Positions 29,159-38,839 are shown, counted from the stretch's first letter. The stretch is 63,147 nt of DNA from Zoogloea sp. (GCF_030157465.1 NZ_JAOAUU010000003.1:1-63147), one strand, 5' to 3'. Translations and numbers: made by a program. The notes: generated by a model not told the origin, from the letters alone.

Positions 29159-29794
29159 ATGGCCATTGAAATACCCGGATTCCCCGCCCCCGTCGAAGGC
29201 CTCGACATTGCCGCCGGACTCCGCCGGCTGGACGGTGATACCGAGCTTTACATCGCGCTCCTGCGCGACTTCATCAGCACCGAACAGAACGCCGCGACGG
29301 TGATTGCCGCAGCCCTGGCCCAGGGCGACCGCAACGCCGCCATCCGCCGCGCGCACACGGTAAAGGGCCTTGCCGGCACCTTCGGCGCCGTTCGCCTTGA
29401 GCCCGTCGCCCTCACCCTCGAGCTGGCCCTGCGCAGCGCCGAGCCGCAGCAGGCGCCCGATGCCGAATTACAGGCCTTCGCGGCCGAGCTGGATGCGCTG
29501 ATGAGCGAACTGGCCGTAAAACTCCCCCCCGAAGACGCCCCCGAAACGCAGCCCGCCGGCCCGGTCGACCCGCATTTTCTGGCAAGCACCTGCCACGAGC
29601 TGGCCGGACTGCTGACCGACTACGACATGGCCGCCGGGCGCCTGCTGAGTGTGCGCGCCGGACTTTTCCAGACCGCCTTTCCCGACCACGCCCCGCGGCT
29701 GGAACAGGCCCTGCGCAACTTCGACTTCGACGACGCAGCCGAAACCCTGGCCGAAGCCTGCCGCCAGCACGGCATCAAGCTCGACGCTCAATAA
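29159..29794 (+). CDS. HPt (histidine phosphotransfer) domain protein
   Basis: A 211-residue protein. The first half is a canonical HPt four-helix bundle: DGDTELYIALLRDFI, then AIRRAHTVKGLAGTFGAVRL with phospho-acceptor H66, and an amphipathic third helix. The second half (about 125-211) is a further helical region that looks like a diverged second HPt without an obvious histidine. HPt proteins relay phosphate between hybrid kinases and response regulators. I start it at the ATG 29159, behind a GGAG site. The stop overlaps the convergent kinase gene by seven bases. Confidence 0.82.
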   Translation: MAIEIPGFPAPVEGLDIAAGLRRLDGDTELYIALLRDFISTEQNAATVIAAALAQGDRNAAIRRAHTVKGLAGTFGAVRLEPVALTLELALRSAEPQQAPDAELQAFAAELDALMSELAVKLPPEDAPETQPAGPVDPHFLASTCHELAGLLTDYDMAAGRLLSVRAGLFQTAFPDHAPRLEQALRNFDFDDAAETLAEACRQHGIKLDAQ

Positions 29795-31797
29795 CCGGCG
29801 TCGTTCAAGAAGCGCAGCCGCTCGGCAGGCTTGTCGATGTGGCCGGCGAGTGCCCGGCACAGGGTTTCCGGGCAGTCTGCGTTGCGGGCCTCGCGGCGCA
29901 CGAGCACCTTGGCCATCGGGCCGATGTGGCGCGCGAAGAGTTTTTCGATCTGCGCGAGCTGTTCGTCGGAAATCACCCCGGCAACGCCCCCGTCGGCAGG
30001 CGGGGTCGCCGCCGATGCCGCGCCCGTTGCCAGCGGCCGGCTGCGGGTAGCCGAAGCAGCGCCTGTCGTGCCCCCTGCGAGCCCTGACATAAACGCCGCC
30101 CGCGGCGCCGGATCAGGAATCAGCTGGGCCAGCAGTTCATACAGCTCGATGCGACTCGCCGCCCGGGGAACCGTCTTGCGGACGAGCACCTTGGCCATCG
30201 GCCCGATGTGCTGCGCCAGGCCCCGCTCGACTGCCTCGATGATCTCCGGGCTCAGGTCGCTGCCCGCCATCGGCCGCGGCAGCGAGGCCTCCCCGCCGCG
30301 CGCGGCAGCGGCCGGCCCCTCGCCCGAGTAGGCAAAGATTTCGTGCTCGCGGTCCTGCGCATCCCGGCGCACGCCCAGATGCTGGAAGCACGCCGCGGCA
30401 TTGCGCTTGAGGTGGTGGATCACCTCGAAATACGCGCGCGAAACCAGCACGTGGCCGGGCTCGGCAAAACGCATCACGCGAAAAGCCGTGGAGATGCCGT
30501 CGCCCAGGATGCGCGAGCGTCCGTTGGCGTCGGGCGTCACCTGCACCGGGCCGAGGTTGATGCCCATCTGGATGCCGAGCCCCTCGCCCGCGGCCGCGTC
30601 GCCCAGATGGCTGGCGGCACGCAGTGCGTCTTCGGGGTCGCCCACGTAGCACACCGCGCAGCCTTCCTTGGTATTGACCGCCAGACGCGTGGCCGGCGAC
30701 ACCGACGCCACGGTCTGGGTCAGCATCCGGGCGAGGCGGGTGCGCCCCTCGGTGCGCGCGGCAGCGTCGCCGGACGCCACCGCCACGTCGGCAAACAGCA
30801 CCGCGGCGATGAAGCTGCGGGCCTCGGCAGCCGACACGCCCAGCGGCAGCGGGGCTTCGAGCGGCGGCTCGACCGGCCCCTCGCCACCGGTGGGCGGCGC
30901 CAGGCAGGCCCGGCGAAAAGCGGCCACATCCTGCGGGCGGGCGCTCTCGTCGGGCTTGAGGGCCCAGTCGATGGCGTTGAGCAGCCCGACCCCGAACACC
31001 GTCACATTGCCGATGCGCGCCGCCGCCGGCATGCCGTCCTCGCGCAGGCGGGCCAGGGCCTCCAGCGGCAGCCTGCCGGTCACCATCCAGTACATCACGC
31101 CGGCCAGCGCGTAGAGGTCGGTCCAGGGCCCCTGCTTGCCGTGGCGGTGGTATTGCTCGGCCGGTGCGAAGCCCGGGCTCACCACGGCGGTGAGGGCCTG
31201 GTCCACGGCGTCGTGCTCGATGCGCCGGGCCGACCCGAAATCCAGCAGCACCGGTGAGCCGTCGGCACGCATGTAGATGTTGCCGGGCTTCACGTCGCGA
31301 TGCAGAAAACCGGCCCTGTGCACAACCTCCAGCCCGTCGAGCAGCGGGCGGACGATGCGCAGCAGGCTTGCCCGGTCGAGGGGCAGACGCCCCACCAGCC
31401 AGTTCTGCAGCGGCTGGCCGGTTTCGTACTCCATCACCATGTAGGCGGTGTCGTTGGCGCGAAAGTAGCGCAGCACGCGCACGATGCCGGCATGGTGAAA
31501 GCTCGCCAGCGCGCGGGATTCGAGCAGGAAGCGCTGCAGCCCCCAGTCGAAGGTCTTCGCCGCGTCGGCCGAGCGGGGTCGCACGTTCAGCTCGGGGGTG
31601 CGCACCGCCACGTCGCGGGGCAGGTATTCCTTGATCGCCACGCGGCAATCCAGGTTGGTGTCGTGGGCCAGGTAGGTCATGCCAAAACCGCCACCGCCCA
31701 GCACCCGCTCGAAGCGGTACTCGTTGAGGGTGTAGCCGCCGGGCAGCGCGAGCGGGTCGTTCTGATGCGCGGGCGGCGGGCCTGCTGGGTGCGTCAT
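29788..31797 (-). CDS. Ser/Thr protein kinase fused to a degenerate nucleotide-cyclase domain and a duplicated C-terminal domain
   Basis: A 669-residue cytoplasmic protein. Residues 25-300 are a Hanks-type kinase: glycine loop VLGGGGFGMTY, catalytic K56, HRDVKPGN (165-172) and DFG (185-187). Residues about 325-500 resemble a class III cyclase domain (FIAAVLFADVA, MGINLGPVQV, LGDGISTAFRV). The first metal Asp is present, but the second metal position reads TKEGCAVCYV, so cyclase activity is doubtful. The C-terminus holds two similar 55-60 residue units sharing HIGPMAKVLVR, separated by an Ala/Pro-rich linker. The heme sensor gene ends 16 bases upstream on the same strand, suggesting that redox or gas sensing feeds the kinase. 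Confidence 0.88.
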   Translation of the reverse strand: MTHPAGPPPAHQNDPLALPGGYTLNEYRFERVLGGGGFGMTYLAHDTNLDCRVAIKEYLPRDVAVRTPELNVRPRSADAAKTFDWGLQRFLLESRALASFHHAGIVRVLRYFRANDTAYMVMEYETGQPLQNWLVGRLPLDRASLLRIVRPLLDGLEVVHRAGFLHRDVKPGNIYMRADGSPVLLDFGSARRIEHDAVDQALTAVVSPGFAPAEQYHRHGKQGPWTDLYALAGVMYWMVTGRLPLEALARLREDGMPAAARIGNVTVFGVGLLNAIDWALKPDESARPQDVAAFRRACLAPPTGGEGPVEPPLEAPLPLGVSAAEARSFIAAVLFADVAVASGDAAARTEGRTRLARMLTQTVASVSPATRLAVNTKEGCAVCYVGDPEDALRAASHLGDAAAGEGLGIQMGINLGPVQVTPDANGRSRILGDGISTAFRVMRFAEPGHVLVSRAYFEVIHHLKRNAAACFQHLGVRRDAQDREHEIFAYSGEGPAAAARGGEASLPRPMAGSDLSPEIIEAVERGLAQHIGPMAKVLVRKTVPRAASRIELYELLAQLIPDPAPRAAFMSGLAGGTTGAASATRSRPLATGAASAATPPADGGVAGVISDEQLAQIEKLFARHIGPMAKVLVRREARNADCPETLCRALAGHIDKPAERLRFLNDAGY

Positions 31798-31813
31798 GGT
31801 GTGCAGGCCCGGA

Positions 31814-32695
31814 TCAGCTGTCGATCATCTGCATGGCTTTTTCGAGACTTCGGCGCATGCGGTTGAACGAGCTTGCCAGCACGGCGACTTCATCGCGGCC
31901 GCCCTCGGGGAACTCGGGCTGGTCGAAGTCGCCGGTGCTCACCTTGTCGGCGGCCGCGGACATGCGCGACACCGGCCCGATGATCAGCCACGACAACATC
32001 AGGTTGAGCGCCACGAACACCGCCACGAACACCGCGGCCAGCGACACCATGAAGGTGCGGAAGGCCTGCCCGGCGTTCTCCAGCGGCACCGACATGGGCA
32101 CCGAAACCACCTGGGCGCCCACCACTTCATTGAGCTTCCAGCCAAAGCCGTTGGCCGCGCCATACACTTTGAGCATGCTCGCCGGCGCGGCATCCGGGGT
32201 GCTGTGACAGGTCAGGCAGGCCGGCGATTCGATGCGGATCGGGTGGGCGATGTACAGCGCCGGGCCGGTGGGCGTGTCGCGCTGACCGCTGATCTCGCGG
32301 CTGTCGGCCCGGTTGCGGAAGGTATTGATCAGATCGGCCTCCCAGTCTGCCGCCCGGTCGCGCGGGTTGGTCGGGTTGAGGGTGGCTTCCTTGTAGTCGT
32401 AGTCGGGATACTTTTTGTGCAGCTCGGCGAGGGTTTCGGTGGCCGCGTAGGCCGGGATGGTCTGGGGCAAAAACTCCCTGTCCATCAAGCCGATGAGGTG
32501 GGGCTTGACCTGGCCGACGGTGTAGCCGCGGATGGCCAGCGCCGCCTCCATGACCAGGCGCCCCTCGCCCAGCACCCGGTCACGGGCCTGGCGGTGCAGC
32601 AGATCGTGGGAGATATAGCCCGCCACGCCGAAACCGGCGAGGAAGACCCCAAACAGAACCAGGTTGAACTTGAATCGCAAACCCATGGAAGGCAT
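31814..32695 (-). CDS. Membrane c-heme sensor with DUF3365 and HAMP domains
   Basis: A membrane protein of about 293 residues. After an N-terminal span (FNLVLFGVFLAGFGVAGYIS) comes a periplasmic DUF3365/Tll0287-like region with a single c-type heme site CLTCHS. A second span (VSLAAVFVAVFVALNLML) leads into a HAMP domain (IIGPVSRMSAAADKVSTGDF) that ends the protein. Such proteins are proposed redox or gas sensors. With no output domain of its own, it probably signals to the Ser/Thr kinase encoded 16 bases downstream. The start at 32695 or 32686 is likelier than the far-upstream ATG, because it puts the signal anchor at the N-terminus. Confidence 0.85.
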   Translation of the reverse strand: MPSMGLRFKFNLVLFGVFLAGFGVAGYISHDLLHRQARDRVLGEGRLVMEAALAIRGYTVGQVKPHLIGLMDREFLPQTIPAYAATETLAELHKKYPDYDYKEATLNPTNPRDRAADWEADLINTFRNRADSREISGQRDTPTGPALYIAHPIRIESPACLTCHSTPDAAPASMLKVYGAANGFGWKLNEVVGAQVVSVPMSVPLENAGQAFRTFMVSLAAVFVAVFVALNLMLSWLIIGPVSRMSAAADKVSTGDFDQPEFPEGGRDEVAVLASSFNRMRRSLEKAMQMIDS

Positions 32696-33006
32696 CCCGA
32701 GAAAGGGCCCGAGGGCCGCACAGAACGTGCATTCTTGCACAGGTCAAGCCCAATTCGGGGCACATGTCGGCGTGTTGATCCGCGACAAGGAATTCGCCCG
32801 GAATGCCTGTCGGGCGATACCATGGCGACCGCCCCGGCAGCAGCGCCGGGGCGCGCCGGCGGCGTTGAGCACGGTCAACGTGCTGCAGTGCAAAACACGG
32901 ACAATCGCCCTGCGCGAATCCGGCGAAAAGGAATCTTGCCTGCTTCGCTTTCCGAATGCGCTGAACAGACCGGCCGGACACCCCACCCAAACGGAAAAAC
33001 AGGAAT
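32696..33006. other. Divergent intergenic region between the heme sensor and kup
   Basis: About 310 bases without a gene I can support. It holds two perfect inverted repeats: GTGCA-N4-TGCAC (32727-32740) near the sensor start, and GCCCCGGC-N6-GCCGGGGC (32831-32852), a stable hairpin that would lie in a long kup leader. Neither has a U-tract. No clear promoter boxes were identified. Confidence 0.5.
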
Positions 33007-34881
33007 ATGTCCCACGAGCACTCCCGCAAGGCCACGGCGCCGATCGTCATTGCCGCCATCGGCGTTGTCTTTGGCGACATCGGCACCAGCCCGCTCTACG
33101 CGCTGAAGGAAATCTTCAACGGGCACCACCCTATCCCCGTCACCCCGGACAACATCTTCGGCATCCTGTCGATGGTGTTCTGGTCGATCATGGCACTGGT
33201 CACCGTGAAGTACGTCAGCGTGATCATGCGCGCCGACAACCGCGGCGAAGGCGGCTCGCTGGCCCTGCTGGCGCTGATCACCGAAAAGTCGCACAACCGG
33301 GTGGTGACCTGGGTGATCTCGCTGCTGGGGATCTTCGCCGCGGCCTTGTTCTACGGCGACAGCATGATCACCCCGGCCATCTCGGTGCTCTCGGCGGTGG
33401 AAGGCCTGGAGATCATCTCGCCGGACTTCAAGGCCTACGTGCTGCCCATCACCCTGGTGATCCTCACCGGCCTGTTCTTCATCCAGCACCGCGGCACCGA
33501 CACCGTGGGGCTATTCTTCGGGCCGGTGATGGTGGGCTGGTTCAGCGTGCTCGGGGTGCTCGGCGCACTGGAAATCGCCCGCCACCCGAGCGTGCTGGCG
33601 GCCCTCAACCCCATGTACGCGATCCATTTCATCGGCAGCCACACGGCGCTGGCCTTCCTGGCCCTCGGCTCGGTGGTGCTGGCCGTCACCGGCGGCGAGG
33701 CGCTCTACACCGACATGGGGCACTTCGGACGCTTTCCGATCCGCCTGGCGTGGTTTGGCTTTGTGATGCCGGCGCTGGTGCTCAATTATTTTGGCCAGGG
33801 CGCCCTGCTTCTCAACGAACCGGCCGCCATCGAAAGCCCCTTCTTCCATCTGGGCCCCCAGTGGGCGCTTGTGCCGATGGTGATCCTTGCCACGCTGGCC
33901 ACGGTGATCGCCTCCCAGGCCGTCATCTCGGGGGCCTTCTCGGTGGCCCGCCAGGCGGTGCAGATGGGCTTTCTGCCGCGCATGCTGATCATCCACACTT
34001 CCGGCAAGGCCGAAGGGCAGATCTACATTCCCTTCACCAACTGGACGCTCTACATCGCCGTGGTAGCCCTGGTCGTGGGCTTCAAGAACTCGTCCAATCT
34101 GGCCGCCGCCTACGGCATCGCAGTCACCGGCACCATGCTCATCGACACGGTGCTGGTGGCTTTCGTGATGGTGCTGCTGTGGCGCTGGCACCCGCTGCTG
34201 GTGGCCCTGGTGGCCGGCAGCTTCCTGACGGTGGATATCGCGTTCTTTGCCGCCAATGCGCTGAAGATTCCCCAGGGCGGATGGTTTCCGATTGTCATGG
34301 CGCTGGTGGCCTTCACGGTGCTCACCACCTGGCGCCGCGGCCGCCGGCTGGTGCGCCGCGAACTGGCCCGGCAGGGCATCCCGATGCAGGCCTTCCTGGG
34401 CGTGCTCGGCAGCGACATCCACCGGGTGAGCGGCACCGCGGTGTTCATGACCAGCTCGAAGGAAGACGTGCCGGCCGCCCTCCTCCACAACCTGAAACAC
34501 AACCAGATCCTGCATGAGCGGGTTGCGCTGGTTACCGTCGAAACCACCGACACGCCTTATGTGAACAATTTCGACCGCGTGTACCTGCACCGCATGGAAA
34601 AAGGCTTCATGCGCATCGTGATCCGCTACGGCTTCATGGAAGATCCGGACATCCCGCTGGCGCTGGAGAGCTGCAAGCGCTTCGGCGAGTCCTTCGAGAT
34701 CATGGAAACAACCTTCTACGTGTCGCGTGAAACCGTGATTCCCGGTGTCATCGGACGCAACATCCACCCGTGGCGGGCGCGCCTGTTCGCCTTCATGTCG
34801 AAGAACGCCACCAGCGCGACGGACTTCTTCAAGATTCCGAACAACCGGGTGGTCGAGCTGGGAACCCAGCTGGTGATTTAA
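33007..34881 (+). CDS. kup: Low-affinity potassium uptake protein Kup
   Basis: An inner-membrane K+/H+ symporter, 624 residues with about twelve spans in the first 430 and a cytoplasmic C-terminal domain. Family signatures are [20 protein letters not shown] at the start, [34 protein letters not shown] and [13 protein letters not shown]. The length is normal. The stop overlaps a small convergent gene by four bases. It is a housekeeping function unrelated to its sensor neighbour, as far as sequence shows. Confidence 0.95.
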   Translation: MSHEHSRKATAPIVIAAIGVVFGDIGTSPLYALKEIFNGHHPIPVTPDNIFGILSMVFWSIMALVTVKYVSVIMRADNRGEGGSLALLALITEKSHNRVVTWVISLLGIFAAALFYGDSMITPAISVLSAVEGLEIISPDFKAYVLPITLVILTGLFFIQHRGTDTVGLFFGPVMVGWFSVLGVLGALEIARHPSVLAALNPMYAIHFIGSHTALAFLALGSVVLAVTGGEALYTDMGHFGRFPIRLAWFGFVMPALVLNYFGQGALLLNEPAAIESPFFHLGPQWALVPMVILATLATVIASQAVISGAFSVARQAVQMGFLPRMLIIHTSGKAEGQIYIPFTNWTLYIAVVALVVGFKNSSNLAAAYGIAVTGTMLIDTVLVAFVMVLLWRWHPLLVALVAGSFLTVDIAFFAANALKIPQGGWFPIVMALVAFTVLTTWRRGRRLVRRELARQGIPMQAFLGVLGSDIHRVSGTAVFMTSSKEDVPAALLHNLKHNQILHERVALVTVETTDTPYVNNFDRVYLHRMEKGFMRIVIRYGFMEDPDIPLALESCKRFGESFEIMETTFYVSRETVIPGVIGRNIHPWRARLFAFMSKNATSATDFFKIPNNRVVELGTQLVI

Positions 34882-35111
34882 CGCGTGGGGTGCACGTGGC
34901 CCTGGGCCATGTCCCACTCGGCGAGGATCTCGGCGGCCTGGCAGGCCAGCGCCGCATCCGCGAAGCCCTCGAGCGACGGAACCCGCACGAAGCTGCGGAT
35001 CGGGCTGCCGTTCTTGTGCTGCAGGTCGTACCAGCCGTCCCACTTGTTCTGCCCGCGCCGCAGCAGGGCGTAAGGCTGGAAGACGAAATCACCGGCGGCC
35101 TGCGTCAACAT
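34878..35111 (-). CDS. Small conserved-looking protein of unknown function
   Basis: A 77-residue protein if it starts at 35111 ([20 protein letters not shown]). A longer reading frame to 35195 is possible but gives an atypical N-terminus. It has no signal or span. The middle is rich in aromatic residues ([20 protein letters not shown]) and a helical C-terminus follows ([19 protein letters not shown]). The stop codon overlaps the kup stop, so the two genes converge. I do not recognise the family; coding potential is supported mainly by codon bias and the tight end-to-end packing. Confidence 0.55.
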   Translation of the reverse strand: MLTQAAGDFVFQPYALLRRGQNKWDGWYDLQHKNGSPIRSFVRVPSLEGFADAALACQAAEILAEWDMAQGHVHPTR

Positions 35112-35249
35112 CCGAATCTCCTGGTAGTCCGAGTCACCGGGAAGCGGTGCACGGAATGCGCGGATTCTAGACAGGCCAGCCGGCCAGAATGTCAAACATC
35201 GTTACAGATCGACCCTGCGAAGCACTCTGAAACAATTCGATTCGGGTTT

Positions 35250-35705
35250 TCAGCCCTTCGGGCCGGATGCTGACAGGCGTCGTTGCAGAAAGCGCACCAG
35301 CGCCCCCATCACCGGCAGCCGGGCGAAGAGTTCCTCCCCGGTATCCCAGTAATCCCGATGCACCAGCACGTGCCCCTCCGGCGACAGTTCGAGGCGGGTG
35401 GCGCCGTGGACAACCTGGATTTCGGTTTCGCGCCAGCCGCGAAAGCGAAAGTGGAACTCCCATTCCAGCCAGGCCTCCCGGCCCTCGGCCATGCGCGATG
35501 TGACGCAAAAGCGCGGCTCCTGCACCTGCCGGAACATGTGGCGAAAGACTGCCTCGATGGCCGCCAGGCCCTGCACGTCGTTGAACGGATCCTTGAAGCG
35601 CGCGTCGGGGGCATACACGTTGCCGATGTGCGCCAGGCTTTCCGGCGACAGGGTTTCGTAAAAACGCACGACGCGTTCGACATCCAGCCGGCGCACCTCG
35701 CTCAT
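35250..35705 (-). CDS. SnoaL/NTF2-like protein, last gene of the light operon
   Basis: A 151-residue protein of the NTF2-like (SnoaL) fold: VERVVRFYETLSPESLAHIG, then YAPDARFKDPFNDVQGLAAI, typical of small cone-shaped lipid-binding or isomerase-like proteins. A member of this family accompanies the FAD oxidase, DUF1365 and CFA genes in many light-responsive clusters. The ATG overlaps the stop of the SDR gene (ATGA at 35702-35705), showing it belongs to the same operon. Catalytic activity is unknown. Confidence 0.85.
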   Translation of the reverse strand: MSEVRRLDVERVVRFYETLSPESLAHIGNVYAPDARFKDPFNDVQGLAAIEAVFRHMFRQVQEPRFCVTSRMAEGREAWLEWEFHFRFRGWRETEIQVVHGATRLELSPEGHVLVHRDYWDTGEELFARLPVMGALVRFLQRRLSASGPKG

Positions 35706-36487
35706 GGGCGCGTGCCCCGCGAGACGAGGCTGAAATACAGCCGATCCGGCAGCCAGCGCAGCAGCTTCATGACGCGGGTGAAGCGCTGCGGAAAATGAAT
35801 CTCGAAAGCCCCGCCAGCAAAGCCGCGGACGATGCGCCGGGCGGCGTCTTCGGCCGAAATGAGGGCCGGCATGTCGAAATCGTTTTGCGCGGTGAGGGGC
35901 GTGGCGACAAAGCCCGGGTTGATGATGAACACCGACACGCCCTGGGGCGCCAGGTCGAGATACAGGGTTTCGGCAAAGTTGATCAGCGCCGCCTTGCTCG
36001 GCCCGTAGGCCAGCGCCTTGGGCAGGCCCCGGTAGCCGGCCACGCTGCCGACGATGGCAATCGCCCCGCATTGCTGGCGGAGCATTTGCGGCACTACCGC
36101 GGCAACCCCGTCCATCACCCCGAGGAGGTTGGTGTGCACCGTCTGGCGGGCGGTGTCGGTGGTCAGATCCCAGGCCCGCAGCGGCGTGTAGGTGCCGGCG
36201 TTGAGAATCACCAAATCAAGCCCGCCCCAGGCGTCGAGGATCTGCATCATCGCCGGGGTGAAGGCGCCGGCGTCGGTCACATCCAGGGGCAGCACCATCA
36301 CGTCGCGCATGCCCTCGGCCACGTCGCGCAGGCGCCCGGCACTGCGGGCCGACAGGGCCAGCCGCGCACCGCGGGCGTCGAGATCGGCCGCCAGCGCCGC
36401 ACCGATGCCGCTGGAAGCGCCGACGATCCACACCCGCCGACCCTGCCAGTCGGAGATCGGCGTATTCAGGCTGCGGAACCAGGCCAT
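35702..36487 (-). CDS. Short-chain dehydrogenase/reductase
   Basis: A 261-residue NAD(P)-dependent oxidoreductase. The cofactor motif VGASSGIG is near residue 23, NAG follows (VILNAGTY), and the catalytic Ser, Tyr and Lys are in IVGSVAGY and YGPSKAAL. The C-terminal SHort substrate loop gives no specificity. It lies two bases after the DUF3833 gene and overlaps the SnoaL-like gene. In light-induced lipid clusters such an enzyme likely oxidises or reduces a lipid-derived carbonyl (inference). Confidence 0.9.
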   Translation of the reverse strand: MAWFRSLNTPISDWQGRRVWIVGASSGIGAALAADLDARGARLALSARSAGRLRDVAEGMRDVMVLPLDVTDAGAFTPAMMQILDAWGGLDLVILNAGTYTPLRAWDLTTDTARQTVHTNLLGVMDGVAAVVPQMLRQQCGAIAIVGSVAGYRGLPKALAYGPSKAALINFAETLYLDLAPQGVSVFIINPGFVATPLTAQNDFDMPALISAEDAARRIVRGFAGGAFEIHFPQRFTRVMKLLRWLPDRLYFSLVSRGTRP

Positions 36488-36489
36488 CG

Positions 36490-37017
36490 TTACTCCCGCT
36501 TGCGGAAACTCAGGGTGACTTCACCCAGCCGGACCCCGAACTTGCTCATCACCGAACGATTGAGCATTACCCGGTCGTCCATCAGGAACATCCAGTCGTC
36601 GAAATCCACGTTGTAGACTTTTCCATCCACCGGCAGGGCCATCACATATCTCCAGCGTAGCGCATTGCCACGGGCTTCGCCCACCGCTTCACCGACCACG
36701 TCGTCCGCGCGGCCGGTGTAGTGATTGGCATCCTTGCGGGTCACCGTCCAGACGCGGCGCTGGGTGCTGCCGTCCGAGTACGTGAAGCGCTCGTCGAGCG
36801 TGCCGACCGCCCCCGCCCAGCGGGCTTCGATCACCACGTGAAAACGCTTCACGACCTTGCCCCCGCGATCCTGGAACATGCCGTCGGCGTCGAGCGTGCC
36901 GTTGAAATAGCGGGCAAGATCCAGCTCCGGCTTTTCGGCCGCGTAATCGGCCACCTCCACCGACGCACACCCTGCCAGGCCCACCAGGCCCGCCAGCACG
37001 ACAGCCAGTTTTTTCAT
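36490..37017 (-). CDS. DUF3833 lipoprotein
   Basis: A 175-residue lipoprotein with the lipobox VGLAGC (Cys17) after a short signal (KKLAVVLAGLVGLAGCASVE). The mature part fits DUF3833 (LARYFNGTLDADGMFQDRGG, RVWTVTRKDANHYTGRADDV). The domain is a beta-rich lipid-binding-like fold of unknown role that often co-occurs with CFA and DUF1365 genes. The start overlaps the transporter stop by ATGA. Confidence 0.88.
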   Translation of the reverse strand: MKKLAVVLAGLVGLAGCASVEVADYAAEKPELDLARYFNGTLDADGMFQDRGGKVVKRFHVVIEARWAGAVGTLDERFTYSDGSTQRRVWTVTRKDANHYTGRADDVVGEAVGEARGNALRWRYVMALPVDGKVYNVDFDDWMFLMDDRVMLNRSVMSKFGVRLGEVTLSFRKRE

Positions 37018-38276
37018 GATGCAGTCTCCGCTTCGATGCGCCGACGCAGCGCCCACAGGGCAGCCGCGGCGGCAAGTTTGAGTACGAGGGGAACAAACGC
37101 ATACACCGCCGACAGCGCGGCCAGCGCCTCGCCGCGCGCGCCCGGCGTGTAGCCGAGCAGCGCCAGCAGGGGTAATGCAAGGCCGGCCGCCAGCGCCAGG
37201 TTGGCCTTGGTGACAAAGGTCCACCAGCCAAAGCAGGCTCCGGCCTGCAAGGCCCCGCTGCGATCCCGCGCCAGCAGGTCGGCCAGAATCGCCGGCGGCA
37301 GGGCCAGATCGCCGCCGAGGGCGAGGCCGGAGAGCACGCAGATCACCGCAAAGGCCGGCACATCGCCCGCCCCCACCAGCCCGGCCCACGCAAACACGCC
37401 CACCGCCAGCCCCATGCCGGCAAGCCAGGCCCTGAGCTTGCCGATCCGCCGCGACAGCCACACCCACAGCGGCAGCCCCGCAGCGCCGGCCACGAAATAC
37501 AAGGCCAGGAAGAAACCGCCGAGATCGTCTCGCTGAATCACGTCGGCCACGAAGAACAACACCGTGGACGCCGGCACCGCCGCGGCGATGCCGTTGAGCG
37601 CAAACACCGCCAGCAGCGCCGCGAAGGCCCGGTTGCCGAGCGCCCCGCGCAGGGCCGGCCACGGCGCCTCGTGATGCACCACCGACCGGCGGCCTGCCGG
37701 CAGGCTGCCAAGGGCCAGCGCCGCCAGCAGCGCCAAGGGCACGAAAATCCAGCCCAGCCGTGCCAGACCTTCGGGCAGCCTGGCGGCCAGCAGCGCCGGC
37801 AGGGCCGCCGCCAGCACTACGCCGACAAGGCCAAAACCTTCGCGGCCGGCCACCAGACGCGTGCGGCTGTCGGAGTCGGTGCCCAGCTCGGCGCCCCAGG
37901 CCGCGTAGTTGATGCTGGCCAGCGAGTAGCCAAAGGTGACCAGCACCAGCAGTGCCGCAAGCCACACGCCGCCCGCCCCGGCCGGTGGCGCCAGCAGGCC
38001 GGCAATGCCCACTGCCAGAAACGGCAGCGCCAGAAGGATCAGGCGCAGGCGCGAGGCGCTGCGATCGGAGGCCCAGCCGATCAGCGGGTCGGCCAGCGCG
38101 TCGACAATCCGCGTGGCCAGCAGAATGGCGCCCACCAGTGAAAGGCTGAGGCCGAGTTCGCCGGCATAAAGCTTGGGCACATGCACGTAGATCGGCAGCG
38201 CGGCAAAGGCCAGCGGCAAACCCAGCACGCCGTAGCGCAGCACCGCGCCCGTCGGCAGCGCCGACACGGGCTTCAC
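37014..38276 (-). CDS. MFS transporter of the GPH/MelB-like group
   Basis: A 420-residue, roughly twelve-span permease. The cytoplasmic loop motif DPLIGWASDRSASRLR (near residues 63-78) is typical of the GPH cation-symporter group, and the N-terminal segment LGLPLAFAALPIYVHVPKLY matches this group. It overlaps genes on both sides by four bases. Similar transporters occur in light-linked lipid clusters, where the cargo is unknown; it may move a lipid precursor or lysolipid. Substrate cannot be called. Confidence 0.85.
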   Translation of the reverse strand: MKPVSALPTGAVLRYGVLGLPLAFAALPIYVHVPKLYAGELGLSLSLVGAILLATRIVDALADPLIGWASDRSASRLRLILLALPFLAVGIAGLLAPPAGAGGVWLAALLVLVTFGYSLASINYAAWGAELGTDSDSRTRLVAGREGFGLVGVVLAAALPALLAARLPEGLARLGWIFVPLALLAALALGSLPAGRRSVVHHEAPWPALRGALGNRAFAALLAVFALNGIAAAVPASTVLFFVADVIQRDDLGGFFLALYFVAGAAGLPLWVWLSRRIGKLRAWLAGMGLAVGVFAWAGLVGAGDVPAFAVICVLSGLALGGDLALPPAILADLLARDRSGALQAGACFGWWTFVTKANLALAAGLALPLLALLGYTPGARGEALAALSAVYAFVPLVLKLAAAAALWALRRRIEAETAS

Positions 38277-38839
38277 GACGGCTGCCCGAGCAGGCGCGCG
38301 CGCAGGGCCGGAACGCGGGTGCGCGCGTCAAGCCAGATGGCGAAGAAGGCGCGGGCGAAAGCCGGGTCGGCGACTTTGCCGGACAGGCGCCCCTGGTGAT
38401 AGAAGGCCGCGCCGCCGCCCTGCAGGTTCACGCCGACGATGGTTTCACCCGCCGCCACGTCCGGAAAAACCTGCTCCAGCAGCAGTTTCCAGCGCGCCAG
38501 CCGGGCTTCGTCGGCGCCGCCGAGGCGACGCATCTCGTCGAGGCTGGTGTCCACCAGCGTCGCCCGTGAAAACCCCCGGGCGTAGGTGAGGGACAGCGCA
38601 AAGGGCGCATCGTCGCGATACGCCGCGCCGGCGACCCACAGGCTGGCGTCGTAGAGCCGCAGCCCCAGAAAGCGGGCTTCGCCGGTGCCCAGCAGGCGCC
38701 AGTCGGGGTTGAGGGATTGCACCGGGGCGGGCAGATCTGGCGCCGTCGCCCACACCGGCGGCGGCCAGCCGGTGAGCAGGGTAAAGGTCAGCAGGGTGAT
38801 CGCCAGCGGGCGCAATCCCCGCGCACTACGTCGTCGCAT
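38273..38839 (-). CDS. Chalcone-isomerase-like secreted protein
   Basis: A 188-residue protein with an N-terminal signal (LAITLLTFTLLTGWPPPVWA) and the bacterial chalcone-isomerase-like fold (LLGTGEARFLGLRLYDASLW, LTYARGFSRATLVDTSLDEM, FFAIWLDARTR). These bacterial relatives bind fatty-acid-like ligands and are not known to isomerise chalcones. A lipid-binding role would suit the operon. The start at 38839 overlaps the 3' end of the CFA-like gene by 14 bases. Confidence 0.85.
   Translation of the reverse strand: MRRRSARGLRPLAITLLTFTLLTGWPPPVWATAPDLPAPVQSLNPDWRLLGTGEARFLGLRLYDASLWVAGAAYRDDAPFALSLTYARGFSRATLVDTSLDEMRRLGGADEARLARWKLLLEQVFPDVAAGETIVGVNLQGGGAAFYHQGRLSGKVADPAFARAFFAIWLDARTRVPALRARLLGQPS

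Noticed and set aside
30310-30860. Active class III nucleotide cyclase in the kinase fusion
   Set aside because: The second metal-binding Asp position is not conserved, so I describe the domain as degenerate.
33511-35043. Long minus-strand frame opposite kup
   Set aside because: Composition is His/Arg/Glu-rich without motifs, while Kup on the plus strand is complete.
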